Shown: positions 44,186 to 56,917 of the stretch, in pieces
How positions within the stretch are numbered: position 1 is the stretch's first letter
Layout of the letters: every line of letters begins with the position of its first letter
NCBI GenBank assembly: GCA_007026445.1
Contig: VDMD01000124.1
Coordinates: 1 to 63,864 of the forward strand
DNA length: 63,864 bases
Direction of reading: 5' to 3'
Source of the DNA: Schizophyllum amplum
Lineage: Eukaryota; Basidiomycota; Agaricomycetes; Agaricales; Schizophyllaceae
The notes under the pieces: model-generated
Databases searched by the model: none
What the model was told of the DNA's origin: nothing
What the model saw: the letters and a program-made list of their open reading frames with translations, nothing else
Position numbers and translations under genes: made by a program

Positions 44186-44941
44186 TACGGTGGGGGGGGG
44201 GATCCCCGATTGTTCAACACGGGCCTTATGAGCCAGTGCTTTGCGATAAGGTGCTGTTGCACATGAAAGTGACCTGTATTGAATGGTCCAAGACTCACTC
44301 TGACTCCTGTCAGGCCCTCCATGGGCAGATACGAGCTCGGCACTCGGCTGTATACACCGCCCTTGGCACCATTGTATGCGCTAGCGAGCGTTCGTAACAA
44401 AGAGCTGAATGCGTTCGCGCGGTTTCCCTTCAACGATAACTTTTGAATGCGTTGAGCTGGAGATTGACGGGCATAACGAACGGCTGAGGATACGATAGGC
44501 CTAGCAAGACAGAGTCGTCGTCGTGCAACGCGAAGGTGACGGTCGAGGTCAAGTCCAAGAACAGTATAAACCCAGACTTCAGAGTCTCTTACCTTTGACC
44601 GTCATCCGACCCGTCGTCGGGCTACTGTACGCCGTTTGTATGCATGCTCTTCAACTACTTATCCTGATCCCCCAGTACCCTAAGCTCCCGAGAAGAAAAT
44701 ACCGGGAAGCCAGGGAAAATTTGGAGTTAGCTTCGCCGTCGACAGCAGCGGTGTTGCGGCCCTTGTTTTACATCCATACCCACCATAATCCCTACACCCT
44801 TCCACACATTTATCTCAGCCGCATCTGCATTCTACACAGTTGGCATTTCGCGCCCAGTGTGAGCGGCGTCGGCGAAGTGATCGCGCATTGTGCTTGCCGC
44901 ACCGCCGAAACCGCGGTCAGCAAACGTCTTCTTCGACCACC
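44186..44941. other. Intergenic, divergent promoter region of the GNAT gene and SET2
   Basis: A homopolymer of ten G lies at about 44192-44201, next to the GNAT start. The remainder is unremarkable with short ORFs only; the SET2 transcript probably has a long 5' leader here. Confidence 0.5.
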
Positions 44942-47900
44942 ATGTCCGCCGTCGAGGTCGAAGGCAAGACTCCCCCACTCTCCGAGGCCACTCAAGACGC
45001 TTCTGTCAATGACAAGCCGCCCGCGTCCCCCGCAACTGCGGTGTCGCCGGGCACATCGACGCCGACACTCGCTGTCGAGCCACCCGAGCCCACGCCCGAA
45101 CCTCCCTCTGCTTTCATGCTTTTTGACTCTGCGTCCCCCGCTCCCTCCTCTGCAACCCTGAAGGAGCCCTCGCGGGCGTCCTCGAAGGCGTCCGCAACGC
45201 CGCCACCTCAGGCACAGCCAAAGAAGGGCAAGGCGTCCAAGGCGGCACCCAATCCCCCGCAGTTCATTGGCCACCTGCCTGTCGCACGCGCGGAGGCTCT
45301 GCGTCAGTTCAAGCAGATACAGGAGAACTGGTATCAGTATGCTAAGCTTGGGAAGAGCAGGGAGGCCATGGAGGGCTCGACGTGCGACTGCGATTACGAG
45401 GAAGGTGAGCAGGCAGACCAACGTAGTGTAGATTGAGCGACCGGCGCCTCGTAGCTATCGTTCTCTGTCACCTCGGCATCCGTAGATATGCGCGGGGAGG
45501 GTGCTCTGAAAACTTTCCGAGCCGGTGTCCTGACCGCTCCCACAGGCGACAACCTGGACCACGCATGCGGTGCCCGCTCAAATTGCATCAACAGGCTCAC
45601 GCAGGTCGAGTGTCTCGAGGAGGAGTGCCACTGCCGGCAGTTCTGCCAGAACCAACGGTGAGCGTCTCTTTGTAGTGTGAGTGCCGCACTGACTCGGCAC
45701 AGCTTCCAGAGAAAGGAGTATGCGGACATCGAGATCGTGCAGACAGAGAAGAAGGGCTTTGGGCTGAGAGCGGAGCGGGATCTGCCCAAGTGCGTGGCCT
45801 TGCCGTGCTGCCCGTGCGCTTGCTCATCCGCCGCAGGGACTCGTTCATCTACGAGTATGTCGGCGACGTCGTAAGCTCGCCCTCGTTCAAGAAGCGCATG
45901 CGGGACTACGCCAAGGAGGGCATCCAGCACTTTTACTTCATGATGCTGCAGAAGGACGAGGTGCGTTGCGCGCATCGTTCTCATCCATTCTCGTATTAAG
46001 CACGCCACAGTTCATCGACGCGACGAAGAGCGGCGGGATCGGCCGTTTCGCGAACCACTCCTGCTCACCGAACTGCTACGTCGCAAAGTGGACGGTCGGC
46101 GATCGTGTGCGCATGGGCATCTTTGCTAAGCGGTCGATCAAGAAACACGAGGAGCTCACCTTCAACTACAACGTCGATCGCTACGGGTGCGTTGGCCCAT
46201 CCACCACTACCCCACTCCATCACTCACATTCGTCTGCAGTCACCAGGCCCAAATTTGCTACTGCGGTGAGCCCAACTGCGTGGGCTACATTGGCGGGAAG
46301 ACTCAGACGGATGTCGCGGTCATCGACGATGTCTACCTCGAGGCACTGGGCATCACGGACGCCGACGAGCTCATGGAGCTCAAGGGCTCGAAGAAGAAGA
46401 AGGGCAAGAAGATCGACGATCCGGACTTTATGGTGTGTTTCGTTTCGTCCGCCCTAACTGATCGAGTCGTAGTCGACCCGTGTTCGGTGCTGACGATTTT
46501 TGCAGCCCCAGATGAAGCCGATTAAGCGGGAAGAGGTGCCGAAGGTCGTGCAAGCCCTGCGCCAGGTGCAGAGCGCGAAAGTGCTCGGGAAGCTGCTCGT
46601 GCGACTGAAGGTCGGTGCAGTTTCTAGAGTGGCTGGCCCCTTCAGACTCATTGTTTGGCAGACCACGGAGGATGCATCAGCCTTGCGCGAGTTCATGCGG
46701 TTACGTGGGTTCAGTGTTATGCGCATGATCCTAGACGAATTTGCGAAGGACATGAATGTCATTGCATTAGTGCGCAGCATCGCCCAATCACGCATATCTT
46801 GATACTGAGAGCACACCACAGGCGCTCGAGTGCATGACTACATGGCCACTGGAAAAGCGGAACAAGGTCGAGGATTCCAAAATTGCCGACCCCGTGAAGA
46901 AGTTCGCAGAGTCGGACGTCGAGACAGTCAAGACTGTGGCAGTAAAGGTGCAATCACCGTCAAAATTCCAGCCAGAGTTGACTAACACGAACGCAGCTTC
47001 TCGAAGGCTGGGACAAGCTCGAAATCGCCTACCGCATACCCAGACTAGTCCGCGACGTACGCGCAAGTTTTTCCATTCCCCGACCTTGACTGACGCGCCC
47101 CCAGCCCAGCCAGAAGCGCAAGAGCGACGTCCATGACATCCTCAACCCACTCGCCCTCCCCACTAAACGCGTCCGCTACGACGATTCCGACCACTCTGAC
47201 GACGTGAACTTCAAGCTCAATCTCCTCCCTTCCGCTCGCCCGCCCAAACCCGCCACCCCGCCGCCTCGGGAACCCACGCCCCCACCACGGAAGATCCACT
47301 TTTTCGACGCGCAGGCGGAGTTGAAGCGCCTGATGGAACAGGCGAAGCAGCTGTCGGAGCAGCAGCAGCGCGCGCGGGAAGAGCGCGCGAAAGCGGAGGC
47401 AGACGCGCAGAGGGAAGCGGAGGAGCGTGCGGAGCGGCGCGCGGCGGAGAAGGAGACACGGAGGGCGGCACGGCGCGCGGAGAAGGCGAAGGCGCGGGAA
47501 GAGCGCAAGGCGAGGGAGCGCGCGCGAAAGAAGGGGCAGACGCCGGAGGAGAGGGAGGCGATGAAGGAGAAACGCCTGCTGAAGCTGGTGGGGGAGATCA
47601 TCGTGAAGTGCATGTCGAAATATGCGAAGGGCCTGCCAAGGGATGTTTTCAAGAAGCAGGCGAAGGAGGTGGGTGTTTGTTCAGGGCTCAATACTCTGTC
47701 TGCCTGTCGGGACGCGAGCTGATCGCCCATGCAGCTGACGCAGATCATCGCGGACAAGGAGAAGAAGTCGTCGAGCTACAAGGAGGGTCGGCTGGACTCT
47801 CTCTCGGAGGAGAAGACCAACAAGATGAAGAAATTCGCGCGCGACTATATCGCGAAGGTCATGCGCAAGATGCAGGAGAGGGAGAAAGGCAAGGTGTCGC

Positions 47901-48472
47901 GACGGCCAGACGGGGACGATGCGTCACGGTCGGCTTCGGCCTCGGCAACACCGGGCGCATCGACGTCGGCGGCTGCACTTAACGCACCTGCGCTCGACAC
48001 CCTGGACATGGAGATGACCGTGGAGGAAGCGATGGACATGGAGCCGGATGCGGATGCGGAAGAGAAGGACGAGTCGGACTCGGATTCGGATTCGGACAGC
48101 GAGGATGAGGAGGCGAATGAGGTCAAGGGGGACAAAATGGACGTCGACAAGAGAGATCCGGGGGAGGGCAGGATGGCCGTTGACAATGATACGCTAAACA
48201 GCGCTCAAGCGATCAACGCGCAGTCCGCCATAACGACATATGTTCAATTCGCAACATTGACCGACGCTCACTCCGTCCCAACGACCGACGCCCAATCCGC
48301 CATAGTGGGCGTCGTAATACCCGACGGCGCCGAGGACATCGAGATGAAGGACGCGGCGGTCAACTCGGTCCGTTCACCACCGCTCGAAGAGGCTCGTTCA
48401 TCAACGGGAACTCCTACGCTGGATCCACGACTGGGTCGACAATCTCGCTCGGTACCGACAGCGCGTGCATGA
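44942..48472 (+). CDS. SET2: Histone H3 Lys36 methyltransferase SET2
   Basis: About ten exons. After a Pro/Ser-rich N-terminus come the AWS domain ([39 protein letters not shown]) and the SET domain: [14 protein letters not shown] for SAM binding, [12 protein letters not shown], then the catalytic NHSCSPNC and ELTFNYN. The post-SET motif [15 protein letters not shown] follows. Further on are the Set2-specific helical region ([36 protein letters not shown]), a long Glu/Arg/Ala coiled coil ([20 protein letters not shown]), and an SRI-type domain ([16 protein letters not shown] to [10 protein letters not shown]) that binds the Ser2/Ser5-phosphorylated Pol II CTD. SET2 thus acts co-transcriptionally in the nucleus. 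The C-terminal tail after SRI (about 47900-48472) is unusual: a Ser-Asp run, then imperfect repeats of (A/T)xxAQSAI type. The start ATG (CCACCATGTCC) is well placed. Confidence 0.95.
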
Positions 48473-49374
48473 GCATCGTGCGATCAACGAATGCATGAGC
48501 ACCGACAGTCAGTGTGCCGACGCTGGCTGTGAATGCCTCTGCGCTGCTCGCTGACGACGAGTGCATGAGCATCAATCGCGCGTCATGGCCGACGCTCTCT
48601 GGCTACCGGGACGGCACGCGTCCGTTGACTCACCTATCCACCACTACCTTATTGTTTGTAACTAACGCCCGCTTTCAATGGATACTTCGCCTTGCTGTCC
48701 CGGTAGGGGTTGCACAACGTTCCTATGCATCGCTAGTCACTGTGCGGACGGCTCGACGCTGCCATCTGATCGAATCGCCCAGGGGAGCGCAAGCTCAGTG
48801 CTCAGCCTCCATCTTGCCTCTTACGACACGCCGCGCAGGCCAAAGCCCTCACTACGCCACGTCGCAGAAAGCTAGGCAATATGTCACCCTTTCGGGGTAC
48901 CTGGGCCTGCACAAACGCGCTGTCAGTCAATTGCTGTTAGTATTACTTGGCTGACTAGTGATGTTCGACTTCTCGACGGGCCCGAGACAATGTTGTGCGT
49001 GATAATCACGTGTATCCTCTCTTTCATCTTTCCTTACTTCCTGCCTGCAACTCTGCCCTGCTTGCCTTCTTCGCGCCGCTTTCGTCCTTTACGTGCTCTC
49101 CACTGCGCTTTTACAACAGCTACAGCCATGGCAGCCATATTCGCAGACCAAATGTGTATACTAGGAACGCCTCGGAGGCAAGTCGTGTCATGCATACCAA
49201 CCAAATTGAAATATACCCCTACTACTCGTTTCCGTTTCCGTCAGCGTCGATGAGCGCACCTCGAACTACTAAGTCTGCACATAGACAATTGGATTCCTGA
49301 TGCTACTTTATCCTGTAATGTTGTATTCGGAACTAGTAATACAATGCTGACAGCCATACAATCCCTGACCCTCG
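48473..49374. other. Intergenic between converging SET2 and the transporter gene
   Basis: A TGCATGAGCA(T/C)C unit present at the end of the SET2 coding region (about 48466) recurs twice just downstream (about 48492 and 48563). Otherwise only short ORFs; no RNA gene or further repeat recognised. Confidence 0.5.
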
Positions 49375-51201
49375 CTAAGCCGACGTCTCGCTCACCCGGT
49401 CAATTGAAGATTTTGACACGGACCGTGAACGTGGCTGCTCCGGCGTCTTCCCCGTGAAATACAAACGATCAACTTCCTCCATCGACAACCCACGCGTCTC
49501 CTTCAGCACCAGAACTGTAAATATCGCAATGAAGATGTCGAAAATGCCGAACAAGAGGAATGTGCCCCAGCCAATGCCGTCGATCATATAGGAGACAGAG
49601 AAGGAGTATACGAAGTTGAAGAGCCATTGCGAGCCTACGCCGACGCCCATGCCGACCTCGCGGATGCGCGGAGAGAAGAGTTCGGTCACCTGCAAAGTGG
49701 CAGTGAGTGAACTAATGCGACATGAGCTGAGAGCTGAAGACGTACCTGCGCCCAAGGAAGCGGCCCCCAAGAGAAGTTGTAGATCATGATGTCGATGTAC
49801 AGGAGTGCGATGGTGGCTATCCCGGATGAGGTGACAACGCCCCCTCCCGGGGCAGGCTTCGTCTTCACAACGGCAGCGATGGTGATCATGCATGCCGACA
49901 TCGCGAGTGCGCCTCCCGCAAGCGCGACCTTGCGGCCCATACGCTCGGCGAAGACGAATACGAAGAGGGCGCAGGCGACGATCTTCACGGCGCCGAAGAT
50001 GCCGGAAAGTAGGATGTTGTTGTCGCCAGGTCCAACGAGGAGCTTGAAGAATTGCGGCCCGTAGTATGCCTGCAAGTGGGTGTGAGTGGAGCAAGTACGC
50101 CACAGAACGGTAAGACCTACCAAGGCCGTGCTACCGACGGACTGTTGGCACAGGAAGACGCCACCAGCAATAAGGAAGCGCTTGAGGTTGTTCCACTCCA
50201 GCAGCTCGACGACAGTGAGACCTGCCGTCGCTCGGCGCTCTTCCTCAACGTTGGCCTCGATCTCCAGCAGCTCATCGCGCGTCACCTGCGAGCTGTCTGC
50301 GCGCACCCACTGCAGCGATTCCCAGGCTTCGTCGTGCCGTCCCTTCCTCGCCAGCCAGCGCGCACTCTCCTTCACAGTCAGCATGCCCAGGCCAAGAAGG
50401 CCTGCGGGCAACAGTTGCAGGCCGACAGAGATCTGCCACTGCTTCGTCGATGGCGGGATATTGCGCGAGACGCCGTATACGATCCAGTAGCTCATGAAGA
50501 TGCCGACAGTGTACATGAGCTGGTAAAAGCTCGCTAGTCGCCCGCGGATCTCCTTGGGCGCCATCTCGGCGGTGAACATGGGGACTATGACGGAGGATCC
50601 ACCGAGCCCAAGGCCAGCAATGACGCGGCCAACATAGAACGCCGCGAGCGAGTGGGTGTTGATGGTCTGTATGAGAGCGCCGATGCAGAAGACGATGGAG
50701 CAGATCATGATGGCGCCGCGTCGACCCCATCTGTGGGTTATTGGCCAGACGGCGAAGCAGCCGACGAGCGCGCCTGCTTGCTGTATACCGACGGCGAGCG
50801 AGTTGACGCTAGTCGCGTTACTGGAGCCGTAGCGGAAGTCCTCCACGAACGATGCGAGCGTTATCGTTGAACCTACCGAACCGTTTGTACGTGGACACGC
50901 GCTACGTTCCAGTCCACTCACCAACGATACCACCTAATCGCGAGGTGTGATCAGCTACGCGCTGGCTTCACGAAGCGGATGCAGCTCACTGTCATAGCCG
51001 AAGAGAAATCCTCCTGATGACATCGTCAGGATGCCTTCTCGTCAACGAGTTTCGTTTGCTGCTCACCGATACACGCGACAGTACCTGCGCCAGCAAGTCA
51101 GAATAGCGCGCCCAGAGTGGTTAAGAATACATACCTAACCAGTACGCCCTGAAGAGCCCGAGCTTGGTCAAGGTAGACCGGGTCGCGTCTTGGGCACTCA
51201 T
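49375..51201 (-). CDS. MFS sugar/quinate-type transporter
   Basis: Exon 1 (51201-51135) starts MSAQDATRSTLTKLGLFRAY. Then come exons of 18 nt (51084-51067), 24 nt (51013-50990) and 12 nt (50933-50922), before a long exon beginning at 50872. Joined, these give YWLGTVACIGGFLFGYDSGI and then VGSTITL, the standard first-helix signature of the sugar-porter family. Further signatures: HRWGRRGAI, YVGRVIAGLGLGGSS, KESARWLARKG (for PESPRYL), CQQSVGSTAL with AYYGPQFF, FAERMGRKVAL, and LKETRGLSMEEVDRLY (for PETKG). Twelve hydrophobic segments can be counted. The WQISVGLQLLPAGLL and CQQSVGSTA variants are closer to quinate/inositol-type carriers than to hexose carriers, but the substrate is not certain. 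It is a plasma-membrane proton symporter by family. The C-tail is Ser/Arg-rich. Two further introns interrupt the second half (about 50120-50071 and 49745-49689). Confidence 0.93.
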
Positions 51202-52376
51202 GGCGCGTAAAATGAGGGAGGAAGAGCGGCGGTTATCGCTCGTGATCGCATAGCTGGAGCTCTATAATAACAGGACGGCTCGACGGGCGATGAGGCAATC
51301 CGTCGTGGGATCACGCATGACCATCATGTAAACCCACACGGAAGTGAATTGGCGCAGGCGCTAACAGCCACCGTGAGCATGAATCGCGTCAGCTGCGGGC
51401 CCGTACGCGCCATCCAGGAGTCCGATGACCTCTTTCTTCTGCCTTTGGTGGCAGGGTGGCTGGCGCCTGGCTCAAATGGTGTCCATCTGGTGTTTCAGAC
51501 AAAACCCAGGGCCACTGGCAAGCGGCGCCCCAGAAGGGCGTTTTCTTTAGAGGACTGTCTGAAGTCACGTGTATGTAAGCTGGAGTGCGCAAATATGGCA
51601 AAACATAAACCAAACTTGGCTTCAACTCTTAGCGCGCCTCAATGTGTTCTTGCCTGTGGAAGCTGAATGCCACTTTCTGTTCTGGATGAAAATTTGCAGT
51701 GCTGCAATGGCTAGTCCAGGATTTTGCACAAATTGTACGTGGTATACATCCAGCGCCCGGCACGATCTTCCCGCCCCGGCCCCCCTCTGCTTCTCAGAGT
51801 CAGCCTATGTGCGTTATTCTGGACCCACCTTCAAGTTTAAGCGGCCGCTCCTTGGACAACGATACATCCGTTATCCCCGTCCTCAGGATCTCTTACCTGA
51901 ATTCTACACTGCTATACAGTCGTGTTCTATGTGAGTTTATCAGCTTCCTGGCCTTCTCCCTACCAGTGTTTACATTAGATCGACGTTTGAACGTTCGCTA
52001 TTCAAGTGATATTGACCAGCCATCTTAAGACACGCACAGACTTCTTGGTGTCCTTTGGAACGTCAGCAGTTCAATAGGCCTACCCACGGGAACCCGGGAT
52101 GGCGTCAGCTGGCCCGGCAATTACACCATCTGACCGCCATTGTCACCCCTTGTCCGCACCGATACGACCATGCCGCTGGAATTCCCGCAGAACAGCCAGA
52201 ACAGGGAGCATTTGTCTATCAGGCGTCCAATCCTGGCCTCTCCAGCGGTCGATGCCTTCGATAAACCCATCCTTCCGCGTGCGGCTGCGCGGGAGAGAAT
52301 TACTCAGATTGCCTTAAATTGCGGACGGCCTTAATAGCGCCTTGCACCACTTTCCCCCAACATAGCGCCTTGCAGA
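51202..52376. other. Intergenic, divergent promoter region
   Basis: About 1.2 kb between the transporter and the sulfatase, both reading outward. Short ORFs without coding character. An unusually long promoter region in this compact genome would suit regulated nutrient-acquisition genes (inference). Confidence 0.5.
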
Positions 52377-54547
<2,171 letters not shown>

Positions 54548-54891
54548 AATATGTATCGCAGTGTACATTAGATTGGGAACACGTTGTAATTAACTGTCAG
54601 TAGTCTCGATGTTTAGATTGAAGCCCTGCTCAATACCTGCTCAAGGGTAATTGCCGCATCGGGAACAAGAACAAGGAGATAACAAGGCCTTCTAAAAAGG
54701 GATCAAGCCCGATCACTATCGTCAGCACGCTGACGCGAGCGTTTGTTCTCGACTACAATCATCTCGAATATTCTATCCCTTTCCGTCTGTCTCCAGCTTC
54801 GTCCTGTGGATCCAGGACAAGATGACTTCGTCGTACTTAAGGATGACGCTTTCTCCTTGCCGTGCTCATCACATCTTGAACACCATCCACC
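54548..54891. other. Intergenic
   Basis: 3' flank of the sulfatase gene and promoter of the BAG gene. No motif recognised. Confidence 0.5.
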
Positions 54892-56610
54892 ATGTTCAGC
54901 CCTTACTACGATTCCTACTACTCAAATCCGTATCAGCAGCGCGCCCGTGCTGCCGCCCTCGCGCGCGAGCGTGCCCTCGAAGAGCAGCGGCAACGTGAGC
55001 TCGCACGCTCCAGGTACTTCCCTGACGGCTACTACGATGGTCTCGACCCCTACGACGACTACGGCTACGGCTACGGACGCCACCCCTATGGATACGTTGA
55101 CCCTCGAGAGCGCGCCTACCTCGAGGCGCAGCGGCGTCAGGAGTTGGAGGAACGCCGTTTGCGCGAGCTCGAGATCCAGCGTCAGAAGGAGGAGGAGGAG
55201 GCTCGCCTGCGTGCTCTCGCCGAACAGCGCCGCCGCGAGTACGAGGCCGCACTGCGCCAGCGCGCGCTCGAGCAGGAGCAACGCCGTCTGATGGAGGGGG
55301 AGCGTCTAAGAGCCCTTGGGCGCGAGCAGCAGAGGCAGAGAGTGCGTCGATTTCTTTCCCATGTCTATACCAGCTGGCTGACTGGTACTTTCCAGCGCAC
55401 ATCACAACAGTCGCAAGTGCCACACCGCATCCCCGTTACATCCCCTCGGTCTTCCCTGCACCCCAGCGGCAGCCGTCACCACCCCCGGGAGGCCACACCG
55501 TTGCCAGTCTCCGCACCTACCGAGGAGGAAGAGGCTGCAGCCACCAGAATTCAGACGTTCTACCGGATCCAGCGCGCGCTACGCTCTGTGCGCGCTCTTC
55601 ACGCTAAATTCGTCGCACTCAAGAACGCGTTCGTGTGGCCCGCCAAAGTCGACTACGTCGCGCGCGCACACGACGAGGAGCACGTATCGCTCCCCTTCAC
55701 ACCGTCTCTGCTCGCGTCCCCTCCGCCGGCGGACGACCTCGATAGCGAGGCCAAGCTTGCGTATACGCCGAACAACGTGCCGCTGCATGGGTACACCGAA
55801 AGTCTGAACCGGCTGCTCGTGGAGCTCGATGGCGTGGAGAGCTTTGGGCGGAAGGAGGTGCGGCAGCGTAGGAAGGAGGTCGTGCGCGAGGTCGAGCAGG
55901 AGTGCACGGAGGTGGAGACTACGTGGCGCGCGTTGTGGAAGGCGCATCTGGAGGGGCGGTTGCAGGAAGCGACAAAGTCATTGGCAGACAAGGGTGCCGG
56001 GCCGGGCGCTTCTCCCAGCCAGACCGATCCTGCCGCGACGAGCACCGAGAGCGTCGAACCTGCAACAGCCGAAGGCTTGAACGCTGACGAGTATGAGTAT
56101 GAGGAGGATTCGAGTGCCACAACCACTCACGAGATCTCTGCCGACGCCGCATCCACACAACCAGTTGACGGCCTGCCGCCTCACAAAGTTACGCAGGAGG
56201 CGACAGCAAGCGAGGGCGAGGCAGTGCAGACATCTGAGGATGTGATCGCGAAAGACCCCGACACGCAAAGCATCGTCATGGCCGATCCCGATGCAGAGAC
56301 CAGGAGCGTTGTCATGGCCGACGCGGATGCGGAGGAAGGGTGGGAGAACGTCGGCGCGGAGGACGCGGACGCATGGGGTATTGAGGCTGCGACGACGGTC
56401 GGTGTCGCGAAGGAGGACGATGGCGAGGCGAAGCAAGGCGCGGGCGAGGCGAAGGAGGATGTTAACGAGGTGAAGGAGGACGTGAGTGAAGCGAAATTAG
56501 AGTCAGAGAAGTTGTCGAGCTCCTCTACGGCTTCGGACGTGCCGTCAACTGCGACTCCCGACGCAGATATGACCTCTGCTGAACGGACCGCTAGCGAGTC
56601 AGCGTCCTAG
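54892..56610 (+). CDS. BAG-domain protein with IQ motif and coiled coil
   Basis: It starts MFSPYYDSYYSNPYQQRARA. The N-terminus is Tyr/Gly-rich (YDDYGYGYGRHPYGYVDP), followed by a long Arg/Glu/Gln coiled coil (residues about 80-150). An intron of 54 nt (55342-55395, GTGCGT...TTCCAG) follows; because it is a multiple of three without a stop, its retention would add 18 residues. Then come an IQ-type motif (AAATRIQTFYRIQRALRSV) and a BAG domain of about 80 residues (LNRLLVELDGVESFGRKEV, RRKEVVREVEQECTEVETTW). The C-terminal 200 residues are acidic and repetitive. BAG domains bind the Hsp70 ATPase domain and act as nucleotide exchange factors; the IQ motif suggests calmodulin control, as in plant BAG5/6. 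Repeats MADPDAETRSVVMADADAEE occur near 56280-56330. Confidence 0.88.
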   Translation: MFSPYYDSYYSNPYQQRARAAALARERALEEQRQRELARSRYFPDGYYDGLDPYDDYGYGYGRHPYGYVDPRERAYLEAQRRQELEERRLRELEIQRQKEEEEARLRALAEQRRREYEAALRQRALEQEQRRLMEGERLRALGREQQRQRVRRFLSHVYTSWLTGTFQRTSQQSQVPHRIPVTSPRSSLHPSGSRHHPREATPLPVSAPTEEEEAAATRIQTFYRIQRALRSVRALHAKFVALKNAFVWPAKVDYVARAHDEEHVSLPFTPSLLASPPPADDLDSEAKLAYTPNNVPLHGYTESLNRLLVELDGVESFGRKEVRQRRKEVVREVEQECTEVETTWRALWKAHLEGRLQEATKSLADKGAGPGASPSQTDPAATSTESVEPATAEGLNADEYEYEEDSSATTTHEISADAASTQPVDGLPPHKVTQEATASEGEAVQTSEDVIAKDPDTQSIVMADPDAETRSVVMADADAEEGWENVGAEDADAWGIEAATTVGVAKEDDGEAKQGAGEAKEDVNEVKEDVSEAKLESEKLSSSSTASDVPSTATPDADMTSAERTASESAS

Positions 56611-56917
56611 GATGTTAAGTCTGCTCGTGTTGTCTTTTCTTTTCTTTGGACTGTACCATACTTACCTTTTCCGACTAGGGTGTTGTCTTGAATTGTATTT
56701 ATACCTCTATCAAAGTCGCACTTGAGATTCAGAATGTTCGTAACTATAATGATTGGACATGTACTTTATGCACGACTGCCTTGGAGTATGGAGGCGGGAA
56801 ATGCGCCGGAACGGGCGAACGCCTTGTGCCCTTATGGGGTTTCTCCAAATTCCGCGCTTGGACCACTGACCGATCGTGGTATTTCTCTTCATTGTTCTTT
56901 TGATCATTGCTTCCTCG
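56611..56917. other. Intergenic
   Basis: Short region between the BAG gene and UTP10. No clear core promoter element. Confidence 0.5.

Noticed and set aside
45394..46008. 204-residue minus-strand frame opposite the SET2 catalytic region
   Set aside because: The opposite strand encodes conserved AWS and SET motifs.
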